Shown here one piece after another: positions 15,409 to 25,128 of a stretch of DNA of 35,922 bases (within the stretch, counting starts at the first letter, position 1; every line of letters starts with the position of its first letter). The stretch is from a virus. The notes below the pieces were generated by a model. That model saw nothing but the letters and a program-made list of their open reading frames with translations. It was not told where the DNA came from and ran no database searches. The position numbers were made by a program, and so were the translations under genes. Where the stretch lies: positions 1 to 35,922 of the IMG/VR virus record IMGVR_UViG_3300029448_000159; one strand, given 5' to 3'.

Positions 15409-16566
15409 ATGATGAACAATTTACCAGCTTATGTTCCAAATATTGGTGTACCCGATCAGCGTTTTTTCGATGCAAATACAAATGAAATCGTGTCGATAAT
15501 GGGTGGCGCGCCCCCGCTCTACACTGGCAATCCACAAAGTGTGTTTAATAATCCCGCGCTGCCTGCATTGGCGAGTAACAATGCTCCAATGCCTGCTGCT
15601 TTATCGAGCAATCTTGTAAATACCAATGTTTCTCCAATGTCAGCCGCGCCAGGTTCACCCAATTCGGCAGGGCCGATGCCGCCGATGCCGTCAGCATATA
15701 CTGTGACTGTTGATAATGAGCAAGACTATCAGCGACTCGTGGACCAATTAAACGCGCCCAGTGTTTCAGAACCTGCGCCTGTCACGAGCCAACGTCGCAA
15801 CAATACTCGCGTGCAGATACCGCCAGATCAGCAAATTGGCAACAGAGAGCGTCTTCTTAGGATGGGTACGGCAGTACTTGCCAGTGGAGGTTACCAGGGT
15901 GGTGGTTTGACCGAAGGTTTGGCGGCTGCGGGTGGTGCTTATGCTAATGTTAATCAAGCGAATCGTACAGCAGCACTTAAGGAATACGAAAGAGCTCAAG
16001 AAGCTGAAAAAATAGCCATGCAAGAGCAGCAAACTCAGCTCGAAAGAATGCGAAAACGCGAACGAGAAGCCCGCTCAGTTGGATATGAGGCTACTAAATT
16101 AGAAAATCTTTATAAAACACTTGGAAACGCAGGGGATACCGTCACTGGACCGATCCAAGGCACTTTCGGTGATTTGCTAGATCGTATGTCAAGAACATAT
16201 GGAGATCCAGCTATCGCCGATCTTAGAAACCAGTTGAAAGAATATAAAGTTGACGAGACGCTAAAACGTATTGCACTCACGAAGGGAGCAGTCAGCGACA
16301 GGGAGATGGCTATATTTGAAAGTCCATTTCCAAAAATGACGGATAGTGAAGAAGTTTGGCTACTAAATATCAATAGAAAACGTCAAATCGCGCAAAAAAT
16401 ACACGAGAGAATGCTTAACGATATACAAGTCGCGCGGGATTATGAGCCTAATTATTTACCGAGTAATTCAATAATACAAACTCAAGGAACTCAACAGCCG
16501 ACCACTCAACCAACTCCAGCGCCTCTATCTCCCGAAGACGAGTCCCTTTTTGAAAACATTCAATAA
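15409..16566 (+). CDS. Putative internal virion protein with coiled coil (385 aa)
   Basis: The N-terminal 100 residues are Pro/Asn/Ala-rich and probably disordered. A Gly-Ala segment (GTAVLASGGYQGGGLTEGLAAAGGAYANV) could insert in membranes. A coiled coil follows (EYERAQEAEKIAMQEQQTQLERMRKRERE), then a helical domain (KGAVSDREMAIFESPFP) that I recall in ejection proteins of other podophages. The tail is Thr/Gln/Pro-rich. It pairs with the large protein at 19442; the methyltransferase cargo separates the two. Role inferred from composition and order. Confidence 0.6.
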   Translation: MMNNLPAYVPNIGVPDQRFFDANTNEIVSIMGGAPPLYTGNPQSVFNNPALPALASNNAPMPAALSSNLVNTNVSPMSAAPGSPNSAGPMPPMPSAYTVTVDNEQDYQRLVDQLNAPSVSEPAPVTSQRRNNTRVQIPPDQQIGNRERLLRMGTAVLASGGYQGGGLTEGLAAAGGAYANVNQANRTAALKEYERAQEAEKIAMQEQQTQLERMRKREREARSVGYEATKLENLYKTLGNAGDTVTGPIQGTFGDLLDRMSRTYGDPAIADLRNQLKEYKVDETLKRIALTKGAVSDREMAIFESPFPKMTDSEEVWLLNINRKRQIAQKIHERMLNDIQVARDYEPNYLPSNSIIQTQGTQQPTTQPTPAPLSPEDESLFENIQ

Positions 16567-16852
16567 AGTGGAGCCGGTCTACTCAAAACAAAACTATTCT
16601 TAGTCACCTTGAAAGTAGCTTAGAAAGATTAAGCGTTTTTTATCATTACCAAATTAATAACCCTCACTTGCAGTCTGTAGGTTGCTCAATGCGATCACAT
16701 GATCGATACAGAATGTTTTTAGATTTTGCGAAAAGAAAACTGCATGACCACGGGGTTGCAACTTACGAAAAATGCAATTCAAAAATTAAATTCCCCCACT
16801 CCTAGGTTTGGCTTTAGGGAAAACATTACAAAACTTACTAAAAGACTGAGCA
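16567..16852. pseudogene. Spacer with possible gene remnant before methyltransferase 1
   Basis: No gene with a start and ribosome site. A + strand frame without a usable start stays open to the TAG at 16803. It reads like protein (LESSLERLSVFYHYQINN, then SMRSHDRYRMFLDFAKRKL). An inverted repeat CGATCA-CA-TGATCG lies at 16692-16705. It may be the end of a lost cargo gene left by the insertion. An open frame of this length can also occur by chance, so the remnant reading is tentative. Confidence 0.35.
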
Positions 16853-18058
16853 ATGCTTAACACTATCGATTTGTTCGCAGGATGTGGCGGTTTAACCGAA
16901 GGCTTTAAGCAATCTGGCCACTTTAAAATGCTTGCAGCAGTGGAATGGGATAAAGATGCGCTTGCCACTCTGTGTGATCGATTAATGCATGCCCATGGCT
17001 ACAAAGATGCGGCCAAGCGATGTATTTTGGCTGATATTCAGGATACGAAATCCTTAATTCATGGAAAGGATGCTGATGATGAATTCCCCTCTCACGAAGG
17101 TTTAGATGCTTTAGTTAATGATAAAAAAGTGGATGTCATTATTGGCGGTCCTCCATGCCAGGCATACTCTGTTGCAGGCCGCATAAGAGACGAAAATGGC
17201 ATGCATGAAGATTATAGAAATTACTTGTTTGAATCTTACATGGCAGTAGTCAATCACTTCAAGCCAGCAGCATGTATCTTTGAAAATGTTCCAGGTATGC
17301 TCAGCGCAGCACCTCTAGGCATCTCAATCATAGAAAGGATAAGTGCTGCTTTTAAAAAATCTGGTTACGAAATATCCTCAAATCTTAAAGGACAAGCCAC
17401 ACTAGATGTTTCTGAATTTGGCGTCCCACAAAAGAGGAAAAGAGTAATTATTGCTGCTTTTCGCAGGGACCTCCATGAAAATCCAAAAAATGTAGTTGAT
17501 CAGTTTTACCTCAACTTATCATCAGAAAAAACTTCTGCAGTTATCACAGTTAAAGAAGCTATTGGAGGGCTACCTAAACTTTATCCAATTAAAGGGGCTA
17601 ATGGTAAGAAGTCTCATACCGAAGATGAACTGAACTTTGTAGCCGATCATGAGCCTCGCTTCCATAGTCAGCGAGATATTGAGATATTCGAAATGTTAGC
17701 GGAGGATATATCGTCAGGTCGAAATAGATATACCTCTTCAGATGCACTGAAGGCTCTTTATACTGAAAAAACTGGAAAGAAATCTGCTGTACATAAGTAT
17801 TATGTACTTAGGGATAGCATGCGTAGCAATACAATTCCGGCGCATCTTTATAAGGACGGTTTGCGACATATACATCCCGACCCCAAGCAAGCTCGCAGCA
17901 TAACTGTTAGAGAAGCAGCATGCCTTCAAAGTTTTGATCTGGATTTTATTTTCAAAGGGCCAAATGGTTCTAAATACAAAATGATTGGGAATGCAGTGCC
18001 CCCAACGTTTGCAAAGAAAATCGCTATCTCACTTCGACAAACTATTGCTCAAACATAA
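16853..18058 (+). CDS. DNA (cytosine-5-)-methyltransferase 1 (401 aa)
   Basis: Transfers methyl from S-adenosylmethionine to C5 of cytosine in a specific site. Motif I is IDLFAGCGGLTEGF at residues 5-18. Motif IV is GGPPCQAYSVAGR with nucleophile Cys102, motif VI FENVPG with Glu144, motif VIII FGVPQKRKRVIIAAF, and motif X MIGNAVPPTFAKKIA. The target-recognition region lies between VIII and IX, with RSITVREAACLQSF before motif X. All motifs are intact and the length is normal. No restriction endonuclease is adjacent, so it is an orphan, most simply protecting phage DNA from host restriction. The ATG has a weak upstream site (GACTGAGCA), unlike the strong sites of the virion genes, suggesting separate origin. 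Confidence 0.95.
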   Translation: MLNTIDLFAGCGGLTEGFKQSGHFKMLAAVEWDKDALATLCDRLMHAHGYKDAAKRCILADIQDTKSLIHGKDADDEFPSHEGLDALVNDKKVDVIIGGPPCQAYSVAGRIRDENGMHEDYRNYLFESYMAVVNHFKPAACIFENVPGMLSAAPLGISIIERISAAFKKSGYEISSNLKGQATLDVSEFGVPQKRKRVIIAAFRRDLHENPKNVVDQFYLNLSSEKTSAVITVKEAIGGLPKLYPIKGANGKKSHTEDELNFVADHEPRFHSQRDIEIFEMLAEDISSGRNRYTSSDALKALYTEKTGKKSAVHKYYVLRDSMRSNTIPAHLYKDGLRHIHPDPKQARSITVREAACLQSFDLDFIFKGPNGSKYKMIGNAVPPTFAKKIAISLRQTIAQT

Positions 18059-18248
18059 TATAAAAATTCTTAGTAATTAAACTACTCTGTTCGAGATGGA
18101 ACGATTATAAAAAAGTGGTTTAGAACATTTGCAAAAACTGGGAAAACTAATTGGAATAATTTTCCTGATACAAAGATGAGCGGCACTCTGAGCGAAGCGG
18201 GTTTTCAAAGACATATTTCTAAATACTTGGCGGCACATAAATAAGAAA
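18059..18248. pseudogene. Gene remnant between the two methyltransferases
   Basis: A + strand frame open from 18077 to the TAA at 18242-18244 (55 codons) reads like a protein C-terminus: IIKKWFRTFAKTGKTNW, then [20 protein letters not shown]. It has no start near its head and no ribosome site for the internal ATG at about 18176. Likely the tail of a truncated gene carried with the methyltransferases. The family is not recognised. Confidence 0.4.
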
Positions 18249-19439
18249 ATGAAAACACTATCATTCTTCAGCGGGTGTCTCGGACTGGACTTGGGTTTGG
18301 AACAATCCGGCGCCAAAACACTGCTTTATTGCGAAAATGACCCGCACGCTTCAAAGACAATTCAACTTAACAGACCAAATACGCCATTAATTCGGGACAT
18401 TCTCGACCACGATGCTGCTTCAATATTAGATGCTGCGAATGTGAAAAATCGAGAAGAGATTGATTTAATTGTTGGTGGTCCTCCATGTCAGGCATTTTCG
18501 ACAGCAGGGAAGAGAGCGAGTTTCACAGACCCTAGGGGGAATGTATTTCTTCATTTCATACAAATCATTACAGAAATAAAACCAAAATATTTTGTAATCG
18601 AAAATGTCCGTGGTCTTCTCTCTGCGGCGCTAGAACATCGTCCTCACAATCAGAGGGGGAGTGGTTTTCCTCCTTTGTCAGAAAGAGAGGAGAGCGGTGG
18701 TGCTCTTAAATTAGTCATTCAGATGCTTGAAAGTGCTGGTTATGAGATAACCTTCAATCTCTATAATACCGCTAATTATGGCGTGCCTCAAAAACGAGAG
18801 AGACTCATTATTTTGGGTTCACTTTCAGTAAAAGTCCCGTTCCTTACTCCAACTCATTCTTCGGAGGATAGTTGGGGACTAGATAGTTGGGTGACTTTCT
18901 CGGATGTGGCAAAAGATTTAGTTGATATAGAACACGAGCATGTAAAATTTTCTGAAAAACGAATAAAATTTTACCGTTTGTTGGAGGGGGGGCAGTATTG
19001 GAAGGACCTTCCTGAGGAGGTTCAACCCGAAGCGATGGGGAAAAGTTATTTCTCGGGAGGTGGTAAAACTGGGTTTTATCGAAGAATTTCTTGGGACAAA
19101 CCAAGTCCTACTCTGGTAACTCATCCCGCAATGCCGGCGACTGATTTGTGTCATCCAACGGCACTAAGACCCCTTTCGGTAGAAGAATACAAACGAATAC
19201 AACAATTCCCTGACGATTATGAAATTTCGGGAACAACTCTTCAAAAGTATCGGCAATTGGGAAACGCAGTGCCAGTAGGTTTTGGGAGAGTAATCGGGGA
19301 AACGATTCGAGACTGCATAAGCGGGCGAAACTTTGATATTGAAGAATTCAAAGGTTTTCCATACTCAAGATACAAGAAAACTGACCATGAAAATTGGAAG
19401 TTCGGGAAACAGAAATTAGATTTCAATCAAAAGGAGTAA
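18249..19439 (+). CDS. DNA (cytosine-5-)-methyltransferase 2 (396 aa)
   Basis: Second C5-cytosine methyltransferase, clearly different in sequence from its neighbour. Motif I is [18 protein letters not shown] (Leu replaces the usual second Gly). Motif IV is [14 protein letters not shown] with nucleophile Cys80, motif [13 protein letters not shown], motif [19 protein letters not shown], and motif [18 protein letters not shown]. The recognition region about residues 210-300 differs from that of enzyme 1, so a different target site is expected. The gene is complete, runs in the same direction, and ends two bases before the ATG of the ejection protein, whose AAAAGGAG site lies in its last codons. 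No nuclease partner is seen. Confidence 0.95.
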   Translation: MKTLSFFSGCLGLDLGLEQSGAKTLLYCENDPHASKTIQLNRPNTPLIRDILDHDAASILDAANVKNREEIDLIVGGPPCQAFSTAGKRASFTDPRGNVFLHFIQIITEIKPKYFVIENVRGLLSAALEHRPHNQRGSGFPPLSEREESGGALKLVIQMLESAGYEITFNLYNTANYGVPQKRERLIILGSLSVKVPFLTPTHSSEDSWGLDSWVTFSDVAKDLVDIEHEHVKFSEKRIKFYRLLEGGQYWKDLPEEVQPEAMGKSYFSGGGKTGFYRRISWDKPSPTLVTHPAMPATDLCHPTALRPLSVEEYKRIQQFPDDYEISGTTLQKYRQLGNAVPVGFGRVIGETIRDCISGRNFDIEEFKGFPYSRYKKTDHENWKFGKQKLDFNQKE

Positions 19440-19441
19440 TC

Positions 19442-22400
19442 ATGACGACACAGACACGACTCCCGGAAGATTTCAAAGCGGCTTATGAGTACCACAAATC
19501 GAACGGTGATTACACCAAGGCAAAGCGCGTAGCGGATTTATATCGCCAACAATTGTCAGGACAGCAGCCGCCCACTCAACAGCAGCCGCCCACTCAACAG
19601 CAGACAACTGTCTCGCCTGTTGCAGTCGCTGACCGTGACAATGCGTTGCAGTTTAGCGTTGATCAGCTTCAAAAAACGACAGGAAACCTGCTTGAGTTTG
19701 CTGGTCGCGCCACAAGTATGGGAGGCATTGAGCAATACGGACGCGATGTGATTGAACAACAGAAAACTGACATTGCGGAAGGTGGGTACCAATCAAGCTA
19801 TGCCGATCCCTTGAAAGATTATATACAGCGCGGCGATTATGGAACGTTTGCAAAAGCTCTAGGGACCAAGATGGCGGAAAATGCCGCATCTGTGGGAGTT
19901 GCGCCGGCAACCGTTGCCACAGCTACCGCTGCCGCTGCGTATGGTGCGCCTGCGGCAGTCATTGCAGGATTGTCGGTGCTCGGCACAGCCGCAACTGTTG
20001 GATTAGGCATTGGCGAAGCAGTCGGCGAGCAAAAAGATAAGTTGGGTGACTTCAATACCGCTACGGCGGGTGCAACGGGCTTACTTATTGGTCTACTAGA
20101 CCGCGTGGGTGCCAAAGGTATTTTAAAGCCCGATACGCTTGCAAATATGTCACTCAAAGACATTGCAAAGGTGCTAAAAGAAAAGGGACCAGCAGGCAGT
20201 GCCAAAAAATTCTTACGTGCTTTTCGAGACGAGTTTTTAACTGAGGGTGCGCAAGAATCTACGCTGATTGGAGCTACCGCGCTTCAAGGCGGGCAATACA
20301 CGGGCGACGAAGTTTTAGGGCGTGTGTCGGATGCTGCACTTATTGGCGGCGCTACTGGTGGGAGCATTCGCGGCACAGTGGAAGCAGCAAATGCCGCAAA
20401 ATCTGGACTTAGCAGTGTGCTGCAAAAAGCGCAAAAAGTTCAAGATTTAGGTGAAATCACAGAAGCAGAATTCATTGAGACACCTGCTGTTGGCAGAGGG
20501 CGCGATCAAAAGATTGCAACTGAAGCTAGCTTCCCCGGTATTGAAAGAGAAAAAGCTGCAACGGCTCGCGGTGCAAAGGGCGCAATGGCTCGACGATTAA
20601 TTGATAAAGTTGTGATCGACGAGTACGACTTAACCGACGTTGCTATTGCGTCTACTTCTGGAGCTCGCGCAGCGATTGACTCTATACACAAAGATTTAGT
20701 TTCAGCGCTTAAATTAAGTGCTTCAAACATTAAAAAAACTTACAAGGGCATTCTAGAAAAAGATGAATTATCAGTGCTTGAAAAAGTTGCATCGAAAGCG
20801 CAGAACAAAACTAAAAACGTTGTTGACAATAGCGACATCAGTGCGGTGCTTGATATTTTGGGCAATACGCCAGAAGCTGTGGATTTTATAAACTTGGCGT
20901 TACAACTCAATGAAGTAACTATTTTACACAACGCCGGGTATATTGGCGGTGTCAGTAAATTAACTGATCAATTTTTGCCATTCACGGATGTCACTGGCAT
21001 AAACTACAACCCTCAAAGACAAACCCCAACGGTTACAAATACAGCAGCTCAATTTGTTACCGCGCCCATTGGGATCACTGGTCGAGCAATTGATAAAATT
21101 ACTGGAAGACGCTTTCCGCTTCAGAGATATATGGAGAGAAACAAAAGTGCGCCAGGATTACCTTTGCCAGAACGCGGCGGTAAAGTTGCTATGGCAATAG
21201 CAGCGCAAGAACGCGAAAACCAACAAACAGATAGATTCAATCGCGCTACTGACAGTTTGCTCGCAGAGCAGCTCAGTTCAGATGATGCGATAATGGGATC
21301 GCCGCGTGATATTTTTGGTCGAGGCACGGGACTGAGGTTGCCCGACATAATTTCAACACTCGAAAATTTAAGTGCTGAAGCGACAGATGCTGATGTAAAA
21401 GCACTGTTTGAGGCAAATATTGCAGCGCTGCAGACGGGAACAGAATCTGCACCGAACATGAGTGCTGTTATCGCAGAGGTGCGCCGCCGTATCGCTCAAG
21501 ACCCTGAATTGCAAGCTCTTCAAATTGCGCCAGCCGAAGCAACGGGTGCTCGTGCAAATCTACAACAAAATCAACAAGTAGGCCAAGTCCTGACGAGCCA
21601 AGCAAATGTTAATTATGAGCGCGGTGTTCAAGCTAACCGCGATCGCGCTAAAGCGCTCCAAGAACAATTGATGGCAGATACAGCGATCTCTGCTAGCGAC
21701 AAAGCGCTAATTGGTGCGAAGTTGGATGAGCTGCAATATGGTAATTTAGGCGTACGCCCATTGGAGGCTTTAAATTCGATGTTGCGGAGTTTGAAAGAGA
21801 GCAACGTGTCGATTGAAGCCGTCGATAATTACTTTATGCCAGCGGCAATGGCTATTGGAAAACAGCAAAGGAATGCACCGAAGCCTGCCGATGATTCAGA
21901 GTTAGCACTTTCTTATACGCCGCCAAAACGTTCTAAAAGTGGAAAATACATTGGCGCCCCTACACCCCGCGCACCTCCGAGCATTCCAAAGCCCACCGTC
22001 GGTGAAGTGAAAGAGCAACTTCCAGAAGCCGACGCTAAGTTCTCGATTGGAAAAAAGGGTTCCAAATATGAGAACGGACTGCCATCTTTTGATGCCGCAA
22101 AAAGATTCATTAGCGAGCTAGGTTATAGTTTGAATCTTTATCAAAACTTTGATGCTTTTAACCGCGATATGAAAGCTATGTCTGGCGAAGAACGCGACCG
22201 AATGACAACAAAAGGCTCTTTTGCACGGCGCACTGGTACGATTTTAATTAATCCAACCCAAGGCAATTTAGAGCGCTTTTTGACGGTTTTGCATGAAACC
22301 GGGCATGGGCTTGGCAAAACAAACATAAACAGTAATTTATTTATGCCGATGCTCGAAGAAGGATCTTTTGAATCGCTAGTAGAAAGTAACGCCAAGATTC

Positions 22401-22846
22401 AAAACGAGATGGCCGCGATTCAGCGCGATGAGTATCGGAGAGAATTATCGGATGGCCGAACCGTGCGCCAAGACGTACGCTCTGGCATAGACATGACTGT
22501 GTCGGGCAGTATGACTATTGAAGAAGCCATGCAATTAAGCGATTATCAAGAATATGCTGCAACGAATACTGAGCGCGTTGCAGACGCATTTGCGTTTTAT
22601 CTTTTTGATCCAAAGCGGATGAAATCAAACTATCCCGCGACGGCTAAAGCAATCCAAAACTACTTTAAAAGACTTCAAAAGCGCGATCCATCAATATCAG
22701 TCACTTTCCAAGCAAATCCGTTGACGGTTATTTTGGCAGCAGTCATGGCAGGTGTTGCACAAATGGCTGCACAAGATGACGAAGAAAAAGAGAATCGCCC
22801 ACAGCGTGGCGTACTCACCCCCACTGTCGGCGCACTGTCGAGTTAA
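19442..22846 (+). CDS. Large internal virion / ejection protein with HExxH peptidase motif (1134 aa)
   Basis: Probably an internal core protein injected with the DNA. The N-terminus LPEDFKAAYEYHKSNGDYTKAKRVADLY is followed by a Gln/Pro repeat (QQPPTQ twice). Next come a Gly/Ala-rich hydrophobic region (about residues 155-230) suited to membrane insertion and long helical regions. Near the C-terminus FLTVLHETGHGLGKT gives His951-Glu952-xx-His955, and NTERVADAFAFYLF supplies Glu1044, a likely third zinc ligand or support residue. That suggests a metallopeptidase-like domain, unusual in place of the transglycosylase of T7 gp16. Start at 19442 is set by AAAAGGAG. The methyltransferase cargo lies immediately upstream. 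Confidence 0.75.
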   Translation: MTTQTRLPEDFKAAYEYHKSNGDYTKAKRVADLYRQQLSGQQPPTQQQPPTQQQTTVSPVAVADRDNALQFSVDQLQKTTGNLLEFAGRATSMGGIEQYGRDVIEQQKTDIAEGGYQSSYADPLKDYIQRGDYGTFAKALGTKMAENAASVGVAPATVATATAAAAYGAPAAVIAGLSVLGTAATVGLGIGEAVGEQKDKLGDFNTATAGATGLLIGLLDRVGAKGILKPDTLANMSLKDIAKVLKEKGPAGSAKKFLRAFRDEFLTEGAQESTLIGATALQGGQYTGDEVLGRVSDAALIGGATGGSIRGTVEAANAAKSGLSSVLQKAQKVQDLGEITEAEFIETPAVGRGRDQKIATEASFPGIEREKAATARGAKGAMARRLIDKVVIDEYDLTDVAIASTSGARAAIDSIHKDLVSALKLSASNIKKTYKGILEKDELSVLEKVASKAQNKTKNVVDNSDISAVLDILGNTPEAVDFINLALQLNEVTILHNAGYIGGVSKLTDQFLPFTDVTGINYNPQRQTPTVTNTAAQFVTAPIGITGRAIDKITGRRFPLQRYMERNKSAPGLPLPERGGKVAMAIAAQERENQQTDRFNRATDSLLAEQLSSDDAIMGSPRDIFGRGTGLRLPDIISTLENLSAEATDADVKALFEANIAALQTGTESAPNMSAVIAEVRRRIAQDPELQALQIAPAEATGARANLQQNQQVGQVLTSQANVNYERGVQANRDRAKALQEQLMADTAISASDKALIGAKLDELQYGNLGVRPLEALNSMLRSLKESNVSIEAVDNYFMPAAMAIGKQQRNAPKPADDSELALSYTPPKRSKSGKYIGAPTPRAPPSIPKPTVGEVKEQLPEADAKFSIGKKGSKYENGLPSFDAAKRFISELGYSLNLYQNFDAFNRDMKAMSGEERDRMTTKGSFARRTGTILINPTQGNLERFLTVLHETGHGLGKTNINSNLFMPMLEEGSFESLVESNAKIQNEMAAIQRDEYRRELSDGRTVRQDVRSGIDMTVSGSMTIEEAMQLSDYQEYAATNTERVADAFAFYLFDPKRMKSNYPATAKAIQNYFKRLQKRDPSISVTFQANPLTVILAAVMAGVAQMAAQDDEEKENRPQRGVLTPTVGALSS

Positions 22847-22862
22847 AAAAAGGAGATATAAT

Positions 22863-23129
22863 GTGAATTATACCGCAGCAGATTTTGTGCAAATCCTTTC
22901 GCGTATCGAAAACGTGATGGACAGCACATTATTAAATACCGCGCAACAACACACAATATTTACTGAAATGCTTACAGCACTGCCGGCAACGTTTTATTGC
23001 ACGCAATCTCAGCAAACAAGAAAGATTGTAAGTTCAATTTTAGAGGACAAAATTAATGCAAGAAACAAACGAGCAACCCGTAGCTCCGCTAAAAAAGCAA
23101 CGCAAAAGGTCGCCCCCGATACCGATTAA
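22863..23129 (+). CDS. Unknown protein upstream of the small terminase (88 aa)
   Basis: GTG start following AAAGGAGATATAAT; the ATG one codon position earlier reads ATG TGA and cannot be used. The sequence has a helical N-terminal domain (ADFVQILSRIENVMDSTLLN) and a basic tail (NARNKRATRSSAKKATQK). Its last 74 nt overlap the small terminase gene. It could be a packaging or assembly accessory factor, judging only from place and basic tail. Confidence 0.65.
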   Translation: MNYTAADFVQILSRIENVMDSTLLNTAQQHTIFTEMLTALPATFYCTQSQQTRKIVSSILEDKINARNKRATRSSAKKATQKVAPDTD

Positions 23130-23583
23130 GGACATTACAAAAAGTCGCGCTGGTCCCGATCATTATTTTTCTAATTTAATGAAAACTCCAGAAGGCCGAG
23201 CTCTTCGCAAAGAGTGGTCCACAAAGCCCAAAAAAAATGCGGGTCGCCCACTCGGTGTGCCAGACGGACACCGCGCACATACAATTAAGCCCAAGCGTAC
23301 TGCCGCTAAAAGGTACGCCACCCGAATGGTAAATATCATGATTAAACAAGGTTACGACTTAGACGATGAATACCAACGCGAAGCACTGCGGACTGCTGTC
23401 GAAGTAATGCGCATCGACGGTGCTTCTCGTGAAAAACTACAAGCTGCCAGGCTGGTTTTAGATTTTACAAAGAGTAAACCTGCCGCGAAATCCGATGTAA
23501 CGATAAACGCTGCCGAAGATTTTTTAGCTGCGGTTCTTGCCGAGGAAAAAACAAATGGAGCCAGCGCTCAGAAAAATCCGTAA
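23056..23583 (+). CDS. Putative small terminase subunit (175 aa)
   Basis: Would recognise phage DNA for packaging. The N-terminal half is basic and includes AGRPLGVPDGHRAHTIKPKRTAAKR. The C-terminal helical part (EALRTAVEVMRIDGASREKLQAARLVLDF, then TKSKPAAKSDV) is the pattern I associate with small terminases of this podophage type. It directly precedes and overlaps by 29 nt the large terminase gene, the usual order. The ATG is preceded by AGAGG. Confidence 0.78.
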   Translation: MQETNEQPVAPLKKQRKRSPPIPIKDITKSRAGPDHYFSNLMKTPEGRALRKEWSTKPKKNAGRPLGVPDGHRAHTIKPKRTAAKRYATRMVNIMIKQGYDLDDEYQREALRTAVEVMRIDGASREKLQAARLVLDFTKSKPAAKSDVTINAAEDFLAAVLAEEKTNGASAQKNP

Positions 23584-25126
23584 GCGCCTGAGAAATGAGT
23601 TTGCGTTGTACGCAAAAAGCGCGCTCAAAATAAGAACTAAAATAGGCGATATCTCACCGCTCAATCTTAATACAGCACAAAAGATACTTGATAAAGCCGT
23701 GACTGACCAACTCAAAAACGAAGGTAAAATCCGCATAATCATTTTAAAGGCGCGTCAGCAGGGCTTATCGACGCATGTCGGCGGCTATCTGTATTTTTCT
23801 GTGAGTCAGCGTAGTGCGCAAAAAGCAATGGTTGTGACGCATCACGCAGATTCTACTCGCGCTCTTTTTGACATGACGAAGCGCTTCCACGACAACTGCC
23901 CGGCGATTCTCAAGCCTCACACCAAGTACAGTTCTCGCCGCGAAATGAACTTTGATGTTTTAGATTCGTCTTTTGTCGTATCGACTGCGGGGGGCGAGTC
24001 AATTGGCCGCGGTGAGACACTTACACATTGTCACGCCTCCGAGCTTGCGTTTTGGGCAAAGTCATCAGCACGCGACAATTGGAATGGACTTACGCAAGCC
24101 GTACCCAATCAGAAAGGCACTGCTATTTTTGTCGAAAGTACCGCTAACGGTGTGTCGGGTGTTTTCTACGATCTCTGGAAAGGTGCGGTCGCTGGTAAAA
24201 ATGGCTATGTTCCAGTTTTTATTCCGTGGTTTATCGATGAAAGTTATCGCGAGCCAGTACCCGTAAATTTTGAGCGTACCCCGGAGGAAGAAACTCTGGT
24301 TAAAGAATATGCGCTCGACGATGAACAGCTTATGTTTCGGCGCAAAAAAATTGCACAGAACGGGATAGATTTGTTCCGTCAGGAGTACCCCGCAGAAGCC
24401 GATGAAGCCTTTTTAACGACTGGTCGCCCAGTGTTCAACCCGGATGCGCTGCAACGAATGCTTAAAACAGCACCCGATGTGCAAGAGCGATTGGCGCTCG
24501 AAGGCAACGAATGGAACCATCATTCAAAGGGTGAGCTGACAACATATCTCAAGCATGATCCGGGCGAGCAATACATCATTGGGGCCGACGTTGCGATGGG
24601 CGTGCGCGGTGGCGATTACTCTGTGGCACAAATTCTTGACAGTAAAAAACGTCAAGTAGCAACCTGGCGCGCCCACGTACATCCAGACTTTTTCGCAGAA
24701 ATTCTTTATGCGCTTGGCGAGTATTACAACATGGCGTACATCATCGTGGAGAATAACTCACACGGCATCTTAACGTGTACGAGACTTGGCAAAGACATGG
24801 CATACCCTCATTTTTTTACAGATATTGCTGTAGACAAATTGACTGAAAATCAAACGGTCAAACTTGGATTTACTACGACCGCAAAAACCAAGCCGCTAAT
24901 CATTGACGAGCTTCGTGCGGCTGTCCGTGACGGAGAAATCCAAATTAATGACAAAGTGACGCTGCGCGAAATGCTGACTTACATTGTGACGGAATCTGGT
25001 GCGATGCAAGCAGAGCCGCAGTGTTTTGACGATTGTGTAATGGCTCTCGCGTTTGCTAATCACATACATGAAGACGCCTGGGAGCCAATTCATGTAGACG
25101 ACGAATTTTATTTAGAGGCGGTATAA
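23555..25126 (+). CDS. Large terminase subunit, ATPase-nuclease (523 aa)
   Basis: Motor that packages DNA into proheads and cuts it. The ATPase domain has a variant Walker A KARQQGLST (from residue 65) and an acidic Walker B-like HCHASELAFW, followed by the coupling segment FVESTANGV. The nuclease domain has GADVAMGVRGGDYSVAQI, IIVENNSHG and a final FDDCVMALAFA with the expected Asp residues. Start at 23555 follows GAGGAAAAAACAA; a TTG at 23537 is possible but less likely. Length is typical for non-T7 podophage terminases. It is followed within 3 nt by the portal gene. Confidence 0.92.
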   Translation: MEPALRKIRKRLRNEFALYAKSALKIRTKIGDISPLNLNTAQKILDKAVTDQLKNEGKIRIIILKARQQGLSTHVGGYLYFSVSQRSAQKAMVVTHHADSTRALFDMTKRFHDNCPAILKPHTKYSSRREMNFDVLDSSFVVSTAGGESIGRGETLTHCHASELAFWAKSSARDNWNGLTQAVPNQKGTAIFVESTANGVSGVFYDLWKGAVAGKNGYVPVFIPWFIDESYREPVPVNFERTPEEETLVKEYALDDEQLMFRRKKIAQNGIDLFRQEYPAEADEAFLTTGRPVFNPDALQRMLKTAPDVQERLALEGNEWNHHSKGELTTYLKHDPGEQYIIGADVAMGVRGGDYSVAQILDSKKRQVATWRAHVHPDFFAEILYALGEYYNMAYIIVENNSHGILTCTRLGKDMAYPHFFTDIAVDKLTENQTVKLGFTTTAKTKPLIIDELRAAVRDGEIQINDKVTLREMLTYIVTESGAMQAEPQCFDDCVMALAFANHIHEDAWEPIHVDDEFYLEAV

Positions 25127-25128
25127 AC

